Positions 16,666 to 25,976 are shown, numbered from the stretch's first letter. The stretch is DNA of 34,858 nt from an uncultured Clostridia bacterium (GCA_946545645.1 CAMNNQ010000120.1:1-34858), one strand, 5' to 3'. Notes: generated by a model from the letters alone, not told the origin. Made by a program: numbers and translations.

Positions 16666-18159
16666 ATGTATTACAAAAGCACAAGAAACAGTCAGGTAAA
16701 CGTCAGCTCCGCTCAGGCAATTGCCAGCGGCATCTCCAAGGACGGCGGCTTGTTCGTCCCCTCTGAGATACCCGCAGTCTCTATGGACGAGATCAAGGCG
16801 CTGGGAAAAATGAGCTATGCCGAGAGAGCATTCTTCGTTTTCTCCAGGTTCCTGACCGATTTTACCGAGGCCGAGATCCGCTATTGCGTAGACAACGCCT
16901 ATAATACCAGGAATTTCGATACCGGGAATATCGCTGAGCTGGCTCATCTCTTCGACGGCACATTTATGCTTGAGCTCTGGCACGGCCCTACCTGCGCTTT
17001 TAAGGATATGGCGCTGCAGATCCTTCCCTACCTGCTGACTACATCTGCCAGGAAGCTGGATCTTGGCAAGAAGATCGTTATCCTCGTTGCTACCTCCGGC
17101 GATACCGGTAAGGCAGCTCTCGAAGGCTTCAAGGATGTCCCCGGAACTCAGATACTTGTATTCTATCCCGATAACGGTGTCTCCGCTATGCAGAAGAAGC
17201 AGATGACCACTCAGGAGGGCAGCAATGTAGGTGTATGCGCTATCAAGGGCAATTTCGACGACGCTCAGAACGGTGTTAAGGCTATCTTTACCGATGCCGG
17301 GATCGCTGAGAAGCTCTCCGAGAACGGTATGCAGTTCTCTTCGGCCAACTCCATCAACTGGGGCAGACTTGCGCCGCAGATCATCTACTATGTCTCCACC
17401 TACGCTCAGCTCGTTGAGGACGGCGAGATCGCAGCCGGAGAGAAGATCAATATCGTAGTTCCGACAGGCAATTTCGGCAACATTCTTGCTGCATACTATG
17501 CAAAAAAAATGGGTATCCCCGTAAACAAGCTGATCTGTGCCTCCAACTCCAACAATGTACTGACAGATTTCATCAAGACCGGAGTATATGACCGCAACAG
17601 GAAGTTCTACACGACCATCTCGCCCTCTATGGACATCCTTATCTCCTCCAATCTGGAGAGACTTCTCTATCATCTCTGCGGCGAGAACGATGCAACCATA
17701 AGAGAGTGGTTCGGCAAGCTGGCATCTGAGGGCAGATATGAAGTCTCCGAGGATGTCAGGAAAAAGCTCTCCGAGGAATTCTGCGCAGGCTATTGCAGCG
17801 ATGATGAGACCAAGGATTGCATAAAACGTATCTTCGATAAGTATTCCTATACCTGCGATACACATACAGCCGTAGCCGTTAAGGTCTACGAGGACTATAA
17901 GGCCGCTACCGGAGATACCACCAAGACGGTCATCGCATCAACAGCCAGCCCGTATAAATTCTCCGGCTCTGTTCTCTCCGCCATCGGCGCTGAGTCCGAC
18001 GCTGACGAGTTCGAGCTGGTAGGTAAGCTGGCAGAGCTCTCCAAACTGCCTGTCCCCGAATCTCTGGCAGCCCTCAAGGGCAAGGAGATCCGCTTCAGCG
18101 ACACCATCGACCGCTCCGAGATGAAGCAGCAGGTGTATAAGACGTTGGGTATCTGCTGA
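16666..18159 (+). CDS. thrC: Threonine synthase
   Basis: The 497-residue PLP enzyme converts O-phosphohomoserine to threonine. The N-terminal pattern is YYKSTRN...ISKDGGLFVP. The PLP lysine is K113 in CAFKDMALQ. Phosphate-binding segments ATSGDTGKAAL and PTGNFGN are present. Length and features fit the long (class I) group. Two in-frame ATGs, at 16660 and 16666, follow AAAGGTG; only the second has proper spacing (8 nt), so it is chosen. A short hairpin GCGGC-TGT-GCCGC (16626-16638) lies between yraN and thrC. A terminator follows 24 bp after the stop. Confidence 0.96.
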   Translation: MYYKSTRNSQVNVSSAQAIASGISKDGGLFVPSEIPAVSMDEIKALGKMSYAERAFFVFSRFLTDFTEAEIRYCVDNAYNTRNFDTGNIAELAHLFDGTFMLELWHGPTCAFKDMALQILPYLLTTSARKLDLGKKIVILVATSGDTGKAALEGFKDVPGTQILVFYPDNGVSAMQKKQMTTQEGSNVGVCAIKGNFDDAQNGVKAIFTDAGIAEKLSENGMQFSSANSINWGRLAPQIIYYVSTYAQLVEDGEIAAGEKINIVVPTGNFGNILAAYYAKKMGIPVNKLICASNSNNVLTDFIKTGVYDRNRKFYTTISPSMDILISSNLERLLYHLCGENDATIREWFGKLASEGRYEVSEDVRKKLSEEFCAGYCSDDETKDCIKRIFDKYSYTCDTHTAVAVKVYEDYKAATGDTTKTVIASTASPYKFSGSVLSAIGAESDADEFELVGKLAELSKLPVPESLAALKGKEIRFSDTIDRSEMKQQVYKTLGIC

Positions 18160-18183
18160 TACTTCTGCATAAATGTATAATGC

Positions 18184-18214
18184 AAAACGCCTGCGGTGTC
18201 CCACAGGCGTTTTT
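18184..18214. terminator. Bidirectional terminator between thrC and the DUF1540 gene
   Basis: AAAACGCCTG (18184-18193) pairs perfectly with CAGGCGTTTT (18204-18213) around a 10-nt loop, with T-runs on both strands. It serves the convergent thrC (+) and DUF1540 (-) genes. Confidence 0.92.
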
Positions 18215-18223
18215 GGGTAGAGC

Positions 18224-18391
18224 TCAGTGAGCCGGCTTGAAGGTCTTGCAGAGCGTTTCGTCTGCACAGTCGGGAGACTGGCAGGTGCAGCAGACTTTGA
18301 TGCTGTCAGCACTGCATTCGCAGCCGTTGACATTGTGAGCACAGCTTGTGACATCGCAGTGAACTGACCTTAAAGTATCGTTCCTTGACAT
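18224..18391 (-). CDS. Small cysteine-rich DUF1540 protein (55 aa)
   Basis: The protein has nine cysteines in 55 residues. The spacing is that of DUF1540: VHCDVTSC, NGCECSADSIKV, then ETLCKTFKP at the end. These proteins probably bind metal ions and are common in anaerobic Firmicutes; their function is unknown. The frame extends upstream to 18505, but AAAGGAGAG lies just before the ATG at 18391 and the family match begins there. The start region can fold into a hairpin with the Shine-Dalgarno in the loop. Confidence 0.85.
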   Translation of the reverse strand: MSRNDTLRSVHCDVTSCAHNVNGCECSADSIKVCCTCQSPDCADETLCKTFKPAH

Positions 18392-18418
18392 AGCATACTC
18401 TCCTTTCGGTGGTATGCT
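18392..18418 (-). promoter_or_regulatory. RBS hairpin directly ahead of the DUF1540 gene
   Basis: In the minus-strand mRNA, AGCATAC (complement of 18412-18418) pairs perfectly with GTATGCT (complement of 18392-18398). The stem ends on the base before the AUG and the AAAGGAGAG Shine-Dalgarno sits in the 13-nt loop. The stem could tune ribosome access. The pairing is visible; regulation is inferred. Confidence 0.5.
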
Positions 18419-18475
18419 GTAAGTATTCCCCGGGAGCCGGAGAATATACATCCAAACATAGATCGGAGTGAGATC

Positions 18476-19189
18476 GTGAGCCTGTTCGTTATCGCAGATC
18501 TGCACCTTCCCCTGGCAGTTGATAAGCCGATGGATATCTTCGGAGGCTGGGAAAATTATGTCGGGAGACTTGAATATAACTGGAAAAGAAAGATCTCCCC
18601 GGAGGATACCGTCGTCCTGCCCGGTGATATATCATGGGCTATGTCTCTGGAGCAAAGCCTGCCGGATATGAGGTTCATCGACAGCCTTCCCGGGAAAAAG
18701 ATTATCTCCAAGGGCAACCACGATTACTGGTGGAACACAGCCTCGAAGATGAACGCCTTTTTCAGCGATAACGGCCTGACAACACTGAATATAATGCACA
18801 ACAACTGCTTCGCCTATGATGATATCGGTATCTGCGGCAGCAGAGGCTGGATAAACGAGACAGGTAAACCGGAGGATACCAAGGTCATCAACCGTGAAGC
18901 CATGCGGCTGGAGGCTTCGGTGTCGGCTGCGGAAAAGCTGGGGCTCAGGCCTGTGGTGTTCCTGCATTATCCCCCTGTGTTCGCGGGAGCGGTCAACGAG
19001 CCGATCTTCGAGGTCTTAAAAAAACACAGCATAAAGCTCTGCTTCTATGGGCATCTCCACGGCAAACGGGCACATCAGAATGCCGTAACAGGGGAGTATA
19101 ACGGTGTCGATCTCTGTCTGATATCGGCAGACTATCTACAATTCGACCCGAAAGATATTACAGGAATTGTGCATAATGACAAATTCTGA
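18476..19189 (+). CDS. Calcineurin-like metallophosphoesterase
   Basis: The 237-residue protein shows all metal motifs of the family: D8-x-H10 (ADLHL), GDISW, GNHDYWW, an HYPP segment and GHLHG. It is a cytosolic phosphoesterase; the substrate cannot be read from sequence. Members with the GDISWAMSLEQ and KGNHDYWW segments are frequent in Clostridia and uncharacterised. The start is a GTG with GGAGTGAG ahead. The gene diverges from the DUF1540 gene across about 85 bp. Confidence 0.93.
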   Translation: MSLFVIADLHLPLAVDKPMDIFGGWENYVGRLEYNWKRKISPEDTVVLPGDISWAMSLEQSLPDMRFIDSLPGKKIISKGNHDYWWNTASKMNAFFSDNGLTTLNIMHNNCFAYDDIGICGSRGWINETGKPEDTKVINREAMRLEASVSAAEKLGLRPVVFLHYPPVFAGAVNEPIFEVLKKHSIKLCFYGHLHGKRAHQNAVTGEYNGVDLCLISADYLQFDPKDITGIVHNDKF

Positions 19190-19196
19190 AAAACAC

Positions 19197-19225
19197 TTGA
19201 AAACAGCGCCCCTTTATGGTATAAT
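19197..19225 (+). promoter_or_regulatory. Promoter of tig-clpP-clpX
   Basis: TTGAAA (19197-19202), 17-bp spacer, TATAAT (19220-19225), with TGG before the -10 box. It lies just after the metallophosphoesterase stop. Transcription would start near 19232, giving a leader of about 50 nt with a small TGTCGG/CCGGCA stem. Confidence 0.8.
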
Positions 19226-19281
19226 TGTTAAGATAGATTTTTTGTCGGCAGACGGCCCGGCAATTTATTGGAGGAATAAAA

Positions 19282-20562
19282 ATGAGTTTAAAGTCAACAA
19301 ACAAGGTCGATACTAATAAGGTGGAACTGGAGATAGAGATCGGTGCCGAGGCATTCGAGCAGGCTGTTCAGCAGGCTTACCTCAAGGCTAAGTCCAAGAT
19401 CCAGGTTCCCGGTTTCAGAAAGGGCAAGGCTCCCAGAAAGCTCATCGAAAAGGAATACGGAGAGGGCTTCTTCTATGAGGACGCTATCAACCTCATCTAT
19501 GCCGGCGAAGTCGATGCCGCAGTTAAGGAAGCCGGTCTGGAGCTCGTTACAAGACCCGATGTTGAGATCACATCCGTTGATAAGGCCAAGGGCGTCGAGA
19601 TGAAAGTCACCTGCACTACCAAGCCCGAAGTCAAGGTAGAGAACTATACAGGCATCAAGGTCGAGAAGACCGTTAAGCCCGTTGAGGATGAGGATATCGA
19701 GCGCGAGATCAAGAAGCTCACAGAAAAGAATGTCCGCATCGTTACTGTTGACGACAGAGCCGCCGAGCTGGGCGATACCGTTACCATCGACTTCGAGGGC
19801 TTCAAGGATGACGTCGCTTTCGAGGGCGGCAAGGGCGAAGACTTCGACCTTGAGCTGGGCAGCGGCCAGTTCATCCCCGGCTTTGAAGATGCTATCGTTG
19901 GCCACAGCACAGGAGAAAAGTTCGATATCAACGTTACCTTCCCCGAGCAGTATCAGGTAGCTGATCTTGCCGGCGCTCCCGCTGTATTCAAGATCAACCT
20001 CAAGGCTATAACCAAGAAGGAATATCCCGAGGCTGATGACGAGCTGGTATCCGAGACAACTGATTTCGATACCCTTGAAGAGTTCAAGGCCGATACCAGA
20101 AAGAAGCTGGAGGAGCAGAACGATAAGGCTGCCGATCAGGCTGTCGAGACTTATCTGCTGGATAAGGTCGTCGAGAATATGACTGCCGAGATCCCCGAGG
20201 TAATGTATGAGAACCGCACCAATGAGATGGTGAACGAGCTGTCTATGAGGCTCCGTCCCCAGGGCATTTCTCTTGAAATGTATCTCCAGTATACCGGCCA
20301 GACCATAGATCAGGTCAAGAAGACCTACCGTGAGCAGGCCGAGAAGCAGGTCAAGCTCCGCCTCGCTCTTGAGCAGATCGTAAAGAATGAGGGCATCGAG
20401 GCTACCGCTGAGGAGATCGAGTCCGAGATCAATACTATCGCTCAGAACAATAACATAACTGCCGATGAGGTAAGAAAGTATGTTTCCGATGCAGATGTCG
20501 GCAAGGACATCGCTGTAGGCAAGGCTGTCGAGTTCGTAAAGGAAAAGGCAGTCATAGAATAA
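19282..20562 (+). CDS. tig: Trigger factor (ribosome-associated chaperone and prolyl isomerase)
   Basis: The 426-residue protein has the three expected parts. The N-terminal ribosome-binding domain contains the signature VPGFRKGKAPRKLIEKEYG. The FKBP-like domain (residues about 150-240) contains GDTVTIDFEGF, the LELGSGQFIPGFEDAIVG segment and TFPEQYQ. The C-terminal helical chaperone domain completes it. It holds nascent chains at the ribosome exit. GGAGG lies 7 bases before the ATG. Downstream clpP and clpX make the usual quality-control operon. Confidence 0.97.
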   Translation: MSLKSTNKVDTNKVELEIEIGAEAFEQAVQQAYLKAKSKIQVPGFRKGKAPRKLIEKEYGEGFFYEDAINLIYAGEVDAAVKEAGLELVTRPDVEITSVDKAKGVEMKVTCTTKPEVKVENYTGIKVEKTVKPVEDEDIEREIKKLTEKNVRIVTVDDRAAELGDTVTIDFEGFKDDVAFEGGKGEDFDLELGSGQFIPGFEDAIVGHSTGEKFDINVTFPEQYQVADLAGAPAVFKINLKAITKKEYPEADDELVSETTDFDTLEEFKADTRKKLEEQNDKAADQAVETYLLDKVVENMTAEIPEVMYENRTNEMVNELSMRLRPQGISLEMYLQYTGQTIDQVKKTYREQAEKQVKLRLALEQIVKNEGIEATAEEIESEINTIAQNNNITADEVRKYVSDADVGKDIAVGKAVEFVKEKAVIE

Positions 20563-20587
20563 TATATCAAGTCGAATAATACTGTTT

Positions 20588-20614
20588 TCGCTCGCAATTG
20601 ATACTTGCGGGCGA
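20588..20614 (+). other. Hairpin between tig and clpP
   Basis: TCGCTCGCAA (20588-20597) pairs with TTGCGGGCGA (20605-20614) with one G-U pair and a 7-nt loop. No T-run follows, so it is not an intrinsic terminator. It may be an RNA processing or stability site that sets the tig to clpP ratio. Confidence 0.45.
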
Positions 20615-20639
20615 AATGTATATCAAAGGAGGTTTTCTT

Positions 20640-21230
20640 ATGGCACTAATCCCTTACGTTGTCGAGCAGACAGGCAGAGGCGAGAGAAGCTACGATATCT
20701 TTTCAAGACTTCTGAACGACCGTATCATCATGCTCTCCGAGCCCATTGACGATGCTGTCGCAAGCGTGGTCGTAGCCCAGCTTCTGTTCCTCGAAAATCA
20801 GGATCCGGAAAAGGATATAGACCTTTATATCAACAGCCCCGGAGGCTCTATCAGCGCCGGTATGGCGATCTATGACACCATGCAGTATATCAAATGCGAT
20901 GTTTCGACTATCTGCATTGGTATGGCTGCTTCAATGGGCGCTTTTCTGCTCTCCAGCGGCGCTAAGGGCAAGAGATTCGCTCTTCCCAATGCCGAGATAA
21001 TGATCCACCAGCCCCTTATCGGCGGAGGCGGGCTCTCCGGCCAGTGCACAGATATCAAGATCCATTCCGATCACCTCGTCCGTATCAGAGATAAGATGAA
21101 TACGATCCTGGCTGAAAATACCGGCAAGAGCATCGAGCAGATCGCCGCCGATACAGAGAGAGATAATTACCTCACAGCCGACGAGGCCAGGGAATACGGC
21201 CTTGTGGATCAGGTGATCGCACACAGATAA
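20640..21230 (+). CDS. clpP: ATP-dependent Clp protease proteolytic subunit
   Basis: The 196-residue serine protease forms the ClpXP chamber. The catalytic triad is visible as S98 (GMAASMGAF), H123 (MIHQP) and D171 (DTERDNYL). The oligomer sequence [19 protein letters not shown] is typical. AAAGGAGG lies 7 bases before the ATG at 20640. An in-frame upstream ATG at 20598 falls inside the intercistronic hairpin and has no ribosome site. clpX follows 23 bp later. Confidence 0.97.
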   Translation: MALIPYVVEQTGRGERSYDIFSRLLNDRIIMLSEPIDDAVASVVVAQLLFLENQDPEKDIDLYINSPGGSISAGMAIYDTMQYIKCDVSTICIGMAASMGAFLLSSGAKGKRFALPNAEIMIHQPLIGGGGLSGQCTDIKIHSDHLVRIRDKMNTILAENTGKSIEQIAADTERDNYLTADEAREYGLVDQVIAHR

Positions 21231-21253
21231 GGCCTTGCGAAAGGAGAGATAAA

Positions 21254-22519
21254 ATGGCAAACGAAGCCGTAAGACGCTGCAATTTCTGCGGCAAGAGCGA
21301 AGCAAGAGTAAGAAATATGTTTACTCAGAGCAATTACAGTATCTGCGACGAGTGCGTTATATATTGCTACGATATCCTTGCTGAGCAGGGGATGACAGAA
21401 TCCTCGCAGTCTAACGAGCACGGAATGCCCGAGATTTCCCACGAGAGCGTTACCCTCAAGAAGCCTGCGGAGATCAAGGCCGTCCTGGATGACTATGTCA
21501 TCGGGCAGGACGATGCTAAGATAACCCTTGCTGTCGCAGTATATAATCACTATAAGCGTATCCTCTCTCTCGATAAGGATTCGGACGATGTCGAGATACA
21601 GAAATCCAATGTCCTGTTGCTCGGACCTACCGGCACAGGCAAAACGCTTATGGCCCAGACACTCGCTAAGCTGCTAAACGTCCCCTTCGCTATCGCAGAT
21701 GCGACGACTCTTACCGAAGCAGGATATGTCGGTGACGACGTTGAGAACGTTCTGACAAGACTCATCCAGGCCGCCGATTACGATGTCGAGGCTGCCTCAA
21801 AAGGCATAATCTATATCGACGAGATCGACAAGATAGCAAGAAAATCCGAGAACACCTCCATAACCCGTGATGTCAGCGGCGAGGGTGTTCAGCAGGCGCT
21901 GCTCAAGATCGTCGAGGGGACAGTCTCGAATGTTCCTCCCCAGGGCGGCAGAAAGCATCCGCATCAGGAGTTCATCCAGATAGATACCAAGAATATACTC
22001 TTTATCTGCGGCGGAGCCTTTGACGGACTTGAAAGCATCATACAGAAGCGAACAGATACTTCTTCTATGGGCTTCGGCAGCAATATAAGAAGCAAGAGCA
22101 GCGAGAACAATGTTATGAAGAAAGTCCTGCCCCAGGATCTTGTAAAGTTCGGTATCGTTCCCGAGCTGGTGGGCAGACTTCCTGTCATCACTGTTCTTGA
22201 CGAGCTGGATGAAGAAGCGCTTTGCCGTATACTGACCGAGCCGAAGAATTCCCTTGTCCGCCAGTATACCAAACTCTTCAAGCTGGATGGGATCGACTTT
22301 ATCGTTACCGAAGAAGCCAAGAGAGAGATCGCTAAGATGACTATCGAGAGAAAGACAGGTGCAAGAGGCCTTCGCTCTATCGTAGAGAAGATCCTTACCA
22401 AGCTGATGTTTGACTGCCCCTCGGATGATACCATAACGGGTATCAAGATCACCGCAGAGACGGTGCGCGGCGAACAGCCCGCAGTAATAATGCGCAGAGA
22501 AGCCAAGCAGGGCGCCTGA
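21254..22519 (+). CDS. clpX: ATP-dependent Clp protease ATPase subunit ClpX
   Basis: The 421-residue AAA+ unfoldase begins with a C4 zinc-binding domain (C9, C12, C31, C34) for substrate and adaptor contact. The AAA+ core has Walker A GPTGTGKT and Walker [12 protein letters not shown]. It also has the [11 protein letters not shown] pore region, sensor and [10 protein letters not shown] motifs. It feeds ClpP. AAAGGAGAG precedes the ATG. A strong bidirectional terminator lies about 30 bp after the stop, ending the tig operon. Confidence 0.98.
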   Translation: MANEAVRRCNFCGKSEARVRNMFTQSNYSICDECVIYCYDILAEQGMTESSQSNEHGMPEISHESVTLKKPAEIKAVLDDYVIGQDDAKITLAVAVYNHYKRILSLDKDSDDVEIQKSNVLLLGPTGTGKTLMAQTLAKLLNVPFAIADATTLTEAGYVGDDVENVLTRLIQAADYDVEAASKGIIYIDEIDKIARKSENTSITRDVSGEGVQQALLKIVEGTVSNVPPQGGRKHPHQEFIQIDTKNILFICGGAFDGLESIIQKRTDTSSMGFGSNIRSKSSENNVMKKVLPQDLVKFGIVPELVGRLPVITVLDELDEEALCRILTEPKNSLVRQYTKLFKLDGIDFIVTEEAKREIAKMTIERKTGARGLRSIVEKILTKLMFDCPSDDTITGIKITAETVRGEQPAVIMRREAKQGA

Positions 22520-22551
22520 CTTTTTCATCTGATGCTTAATAAGCAAATTAT

Positions 22552-22595
22552 AAAACCGTATATCCTCCGCAGCTCTGCGGGGATATACGGTTTTT
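22552..22595. terminator. Bidirectional terminator between clpX and metA
   Basis: A stem of about 20 bp is formed by AAAACCGTATATCC-T-CCGCAG and CTGCGG-G-GATATACGGTTTT with one T-G pair and a 2-nt loop. T-runs flank it on both strands. It serves the convergent clpX and metA transcripts. Confidence 0.93.
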
Positions 22596-22617
22596 GTCGT
22601 TATTCCTTTTGCAGCCA

Positions 22618-23550
22618 TTACTCTTCCTCATCCAGAGGGATAAGCTCAGCCAGATCATAAGGTGTTTTCTGATATACACAGTAATTCAGCCAGTTTGCGT
22701 ACATCAGATTTGCAGAACAGCTCCAGTTGAAGATCGGGGTCTGCTTGGAGTCATTGTTGGGAAAGTAGTTGTAAGGCAGCTGTATGTCCAGCCCCTTGTT
22801 AAGGTCGCGGAAGTATTCCTTGGCCAGAGTGTCGCGGTCGTACTCCCAGTGACCGAAGAGGAAGAACTGACGCTCTGTCTTGTCTGATACAACATGGACC
22901 CCTGCTTCATAGCTCTCCGCGCAGATTATCAGCGAGCGGTGCTTCTCGATGTCCTCGCGCCTTACTTCGGTGTGCCGCGAGTGCGGACAGTGGAAAACAT
23001 CTCCGAAGCCTTTTAACAGCGAGCATTGTGACCAGGTTATATGGTGCTTGAAATTGCCGAACATCTTGTGCTCAAGAGGATATTTAGGTATGCCGTAGTG
23101 GTAGTAGAGCCCGGCCTGTGCTCCCCAGCAGATGTGCAGAGTAGAGTAGCAGTTGGTCTTAGACCACTCAAACAGCTCGCAGAGCTCGTCCCAGTAATCG
23201 ACCTCCTCGAAGTCCATCTGCTCCACAGGGGCTCCGGTTATGATGAGCCCGTCGTAGCGCTCGTTCCTGACCTCGTCAAAAGGCTTATAGAAGGTCAGCA
23301 TATGCTCCTGAGGGGTGTTTTTGCTGATATGGTTCATCTGGACCAGATCGATATCAACGTGCAGAGGGGTGTTTGAAAGCAAGCGGAGGATCTGGGTCTC
23401 GGTAGTTATCTTATCCGGCATCAGGTTGACTATTGCGATCTTTAAAGCGCGGATATCCTGATGATCCGCTCTTTCCGCAGGAATGACGAATATCTTTTCG
23501 GCGATCAGAGTTGAATACGCCGGCAGATTATCCGGTATCTTAATCGGCAA
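22618..23550 (-). CDS. metA: Homoserine O-acetyltransferase (MetA family)
   Basis: The 310-residue enzyme activates homoserine for methionine synthesis. It shows IPDNLPA at the start, [12 protein letters not shown], catalytic C141 in [11 protein letters not shown], and SRHTEV. In the segment [10 protein letters not shown] a glutamate (E110) stands at the position that selects acetyl-CoA (Glu) over succinyl-CoA (Gly) in characterised MetA proteins, so acetyl transfer is predicted. The family start [12 protein letters not shown] is encoded here by TTG at 23550, with AAAGGAG 9 bases ahead. The frame runs on to 23628, but that part includes the promoter. Confidence 0.93.
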   Translation of the reverse strand: MPIKIPDNLPAYSTLIAEKIFVIPAERADHQDIRALKIAIVNLMPDKITTETQILRLLSNTPLHVDIDLVQMNHISKNTPQEHMLTFYKPFDEVRNERYDGLIITGAPVEQMDFEEVDYWDELCELFEWSKTNCYSTLHICWGAQAGLYYHYGIPKYPLEHKMFGNFKHHITWSQCSLLKGFGDVFHCPHSRHTEVRREDIEKHRSLIICAESYEAGVHVVSDKTERQFFLFGHWEYDRDTLAKEYFRDLNKGLDIQLPYNYFPNNDSKQTPIFNWSCSANLMYANWLNYCVYQKTPYDLAELIPLDEEE

Positions 23551-23599
23551 TTTCGGTATCTCCTTTATAATGTTATACGAAAGCCACAGGCTTGTTAAT

Positions 23600-23628
23600 A
23601 TTATAACACATCCATCCGAGGATTTCAA
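23600..23628 (-). promoter_or_regulatory. Promoter of metA
   Basis: On the minus strand: TTGAAA (complement of 23623-23628), 17-bp spacer, TATAAT (complement of 23600-23605), with TGT before the -10 box. Transcription starts near 23593, directly at a small AAGCC-TGT-GGCTT hairpin that would cap the 5' end of the mRNA. No S-box, T-box or other methionine riboswitch fits in the leader of about 43 nt. Confidence 0.78.
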
Positions 23629-23667
23629 GCCTTTTTTGAGGAGGGCGCAGCGGCTCCAGAGCGAAGC

Positions 23668-25734
23668 TCATTCAAACACAGCGTTCAGCTCTCCGTCTGC
23701 TGTAACAGATACCGTTATCGTTTCGGCTGTCTTGTCGGGAAGAGAAATGCCTGTTGCATCCCAGCGGACGAACTTCTTGCCCTCAGGAGCTTTGGCAGTC
23801 AGTGTTATGGGGCAGTCGGAAAGATATTTGGTGTAAAGCTCTGTTCCGGCTGCGATCTCGGAATTGTTGAGCTGTACCGTGCCTTCGCCTGTCCTTAGTA
23901 TGAGCTGATGCAGGTCTCCCAGGCCGACGTTCTTCTTAACGATATCCGGAAAGTTGTCTGCGCGCTTTAACAGATATCCCTGAAGCTCGGTTATCTTTCC
24001 CTGGAGGAAATCGACATCCTGTATGTATGCCGGGCCGAAGCGGCGGTAGGTCTCATTCATGAGTGCCAGATATGGCTTTGAGATCTCTGAAATAGCTGCC
24101 TTGACACGCTTCTTCTCAAAGTTCACGTTTCTGAGATCCAGCAGGGAATTTGCGAAGATCTGAAGGAAATCCTTATTCTTGCAGAGGGAAGAGAGCATCT
24201 TGCCCATCTGATCGTCCTTGAGATTGTTCCCGTTCATGGCGGAATTAAGGAACGAATCCCTGGAGCCGTTGCCGCCGTTGTAGATCCCGGTCGAGAAATC
24301 TGTATCATAGACAACCATGCGGAATTTGCCGTCGGCGTTCATGATACCCTCGACAGGCTCTCTGACCCTCCACATCCGCCAGTTGTTGTCGTTGTTGAAG
24401 AGGCAGTCGCTGTTGTCGATATAGATCTCAAAGGCGCAGTAATCTGCGAAGCTCTGCATATCCAGCATCCCGCAGGCTTTATCGTAGTTCTCAGCTTTGC
24501 TCATATCGTTGCCGTTGATGAATTCCAGCATAGAGGTGTAGAGCTCGATGTCAGATTCCTCGCCGTCCTCGACCTCTGAGCGCTTGATAAGAACAACGTT
24601 TTTGTTATCTATATCGTAGTTGTTGGAGAAATAATTGTCGGAGTAGTCCTCGATGAGGCAGTACATCCCCCAGTATTCACCGTTGATGAAAGCGATACAC
24701 GGCCTGAACTGCATGGTCTCCAGATCGCGGTCGCTGACCAGTGATTGCAGCAGCGGGTCGCGGATGCGGGCGAAATCGGCATCGTTCCCGCCGTCTCGCA
24801 GAGAGAATGATTTGTATTTATCAACTGTTCCGGTGCCATCCGAGCGCATATTTCCGGGGATTATCTCGTATTTTACGTTCTTCTTGCCGTATTCGTCCCT
24901 TGCGATGAGTTTAAGGGATTTCTGAGGGTGGTTCCTGGAAGCGCCTCCAAGTATCCTGAGCCCCATATCCTGTGCAAAGGCGGTAGTCCCGTCTGTTTCA
25001 AGAAATTCGACAGATACAGGTCTTTCCCATTCCTTACCTTTCTGTGTGAAGTTAGCCTGATGTCTCCAGCCTTCAAGGTTTTTGTTTTTCTTATCCTCGG
25101 CCAGCCATTCGTCGTGCTTCTGCCCGAGGACATAGATCCCGGTCTCATAGTTAAAGAGGTTCTCAGCATCGGTGACTATGGAGATGACAGGAACATCCGG
25201 ATAGTTCTTCTCGCGGTCAACTCCGACGAAATATGTTCTGGTCAGTATTTCACCCCTGGTGCCGTCGTCTCTGATGACCGCCGCTTTGATGACATTTCCT
25301 TTCCTTACCGGGAAGGCGGGGATGAAAGGGTCGCCTGCGGTGGTGTCTTTCTTTGCTGCGAGCACATCCTGCTCGACAGAGCGGTTCTTCATGTTTATCG
25401 GCCCGGTATAAAGGTTTGAGGCCGGGTTGGGGTCGCTGCCGTCCAGCGTATAGTAGATCTTGGCATTCGGATCTGAGGAGGTCAGCTCCAGATCGAATTC
25501 AGTATTGTAGAAGCCGCTGTCCTTGCTGAACTGCGGAGAGGGAACAGATTTGTCCAGCGTCGTCGGGATAGCAGGAGCCTTTTCCTCGGGCTTATCCCCC
25601 TGTCCGGAGGCAGACTGGGTAGATGTATCGGAGCCTGAACCGCTGCTTTGTGAGCCGGAGTCGCTGCCGGAGCAGGCGAACAGGCTCAGAGCCATTAGCG
25701 CAGCACAGACAGCCGCGCAGATCTTCTTCTTCAT
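23668..25734 (-). CDS. CotH-kinase domain lipoprotein
   Basis: This 688-residue exported protein has a lipoprotein signal peptide with lipobox LFAC (C21), then a Ser/Gly/Asp-rich linker. A chitobiase C-terminal-like domain follows (residues about 55-110, with YYTLDGSDPNPAS). A CotH-kinase domain (about 160-540) contains VPVISIVTD, LRILGGASRNHPQKSLKL, SFSLRDGGND, INGEYWGMYCLIEDYSDNYF and the YDTDFSTG segment. A short C-terminal beta repeat (KFVRWDATG) ends it. CotH kinases phosphorylate spore-coat or secreted proteins, and in ruminococci such proteins are linked to surface and cellulosome systems. The target here is unknown. AAGGAGG lies 7 bases before the ATG. Confidence 0.88.
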   Translation of the reverse strand: MKKKICAAVCAALMALSLFACSGSDSGSQSSGSGSDTSTQSASGQGDKPEEKAPAIPTTLDKSVPSPQFSKDSGFYNTEFDLELTSSDPNAKIYYTLDGSDPNPASNLYTGPINMKNRSVEQDVLAAKKDTTAGDPFIPAFPVRKGNVIKAAVIRDDGTRGEILTRTYFVGVDREKNYPDVPVISIVTDAENLFNYETGIYVLGQKHDEWLAEDKKNKNLEGWRHQANFTQKGKEWERPVSVEFLETDGTTAFAQDMGLRILGGASRNHPQKSLKLIARDEYGKKNVKYEIIPGNMRSDGTGTVDKYKSFSLRDGGNDADFARIRDPLLQSLVSDRDLETMQFRPCIAFINGEYWGMYCLIEDYSDNYFSNNYDIDNKNVVLIKRSEVEDGEESDIELYTSMLEFINGNDMSKAENYDKACGMLDMQSFADYCAFEIYIDNSDCLFNNDNNWRMWRVREPVEGIMNADGKFRMVVYDTDFSTGIYNGGNGSRDSFLNSAMNGNNLKDDQMGKMLSSLCKNKDFLQIFANSLLDLRNVNFEKKRVKAAISEISKPYLALMNETYRRFGPAYIQDVDFLQGKITELQGYLLKRADNFPDIVKKNVGLGDLHQLILRTGEGTVQLNNSEIAAGTELYTKYLSDCPITLTAKAPEGKKFVRWDATGISLPDKTAETITVSVTADGELNAVFE

Positions 25735-25820
25735 TTCATTTCCTCCTTCGGATATATATGGCAGCACAGCATTGCTGCCGTATAGCCTTGCCGTAACGTA
25801 TTTATACCATACCAATTTAT

Positions 25821-25849
25821 ATCATATCATATCGCAGCCGCCTTTTCAA
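25821..25849 (-). promoter_or_regulatory. Promoter of the CotH lipoprotein gene
   Basis: On the minus strand: TTGAAA (complement of 25844-25849), 17-bp spacer, TATGAT (complement of 25821-25826), with TGA before the -10 box. The leader of about 80 nt holds a perfect 7-bp hairpin (GGCAGCA/TGCTGCC) shortly before the Shine-Dalgarno. Confidence 0.68.
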
Positions 25850-25976
25850 TTGTTATTATTTACAATTCACCGCCTGCGATTTTAGGGCATTTTACGAAAC
25901 CCGGGAGATCTCTGATCCGATGATATGGCGATACGATGCTTCTGACAGCTTTTCTGCCGCAAAAACAGTTTTACTC

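Noticed and set aside
16582-17865. Open frame of 427 codons antisense to thrC.
   Set aside because: It is a mirror of thrC codon use, without motifs or its own promoter and start site.
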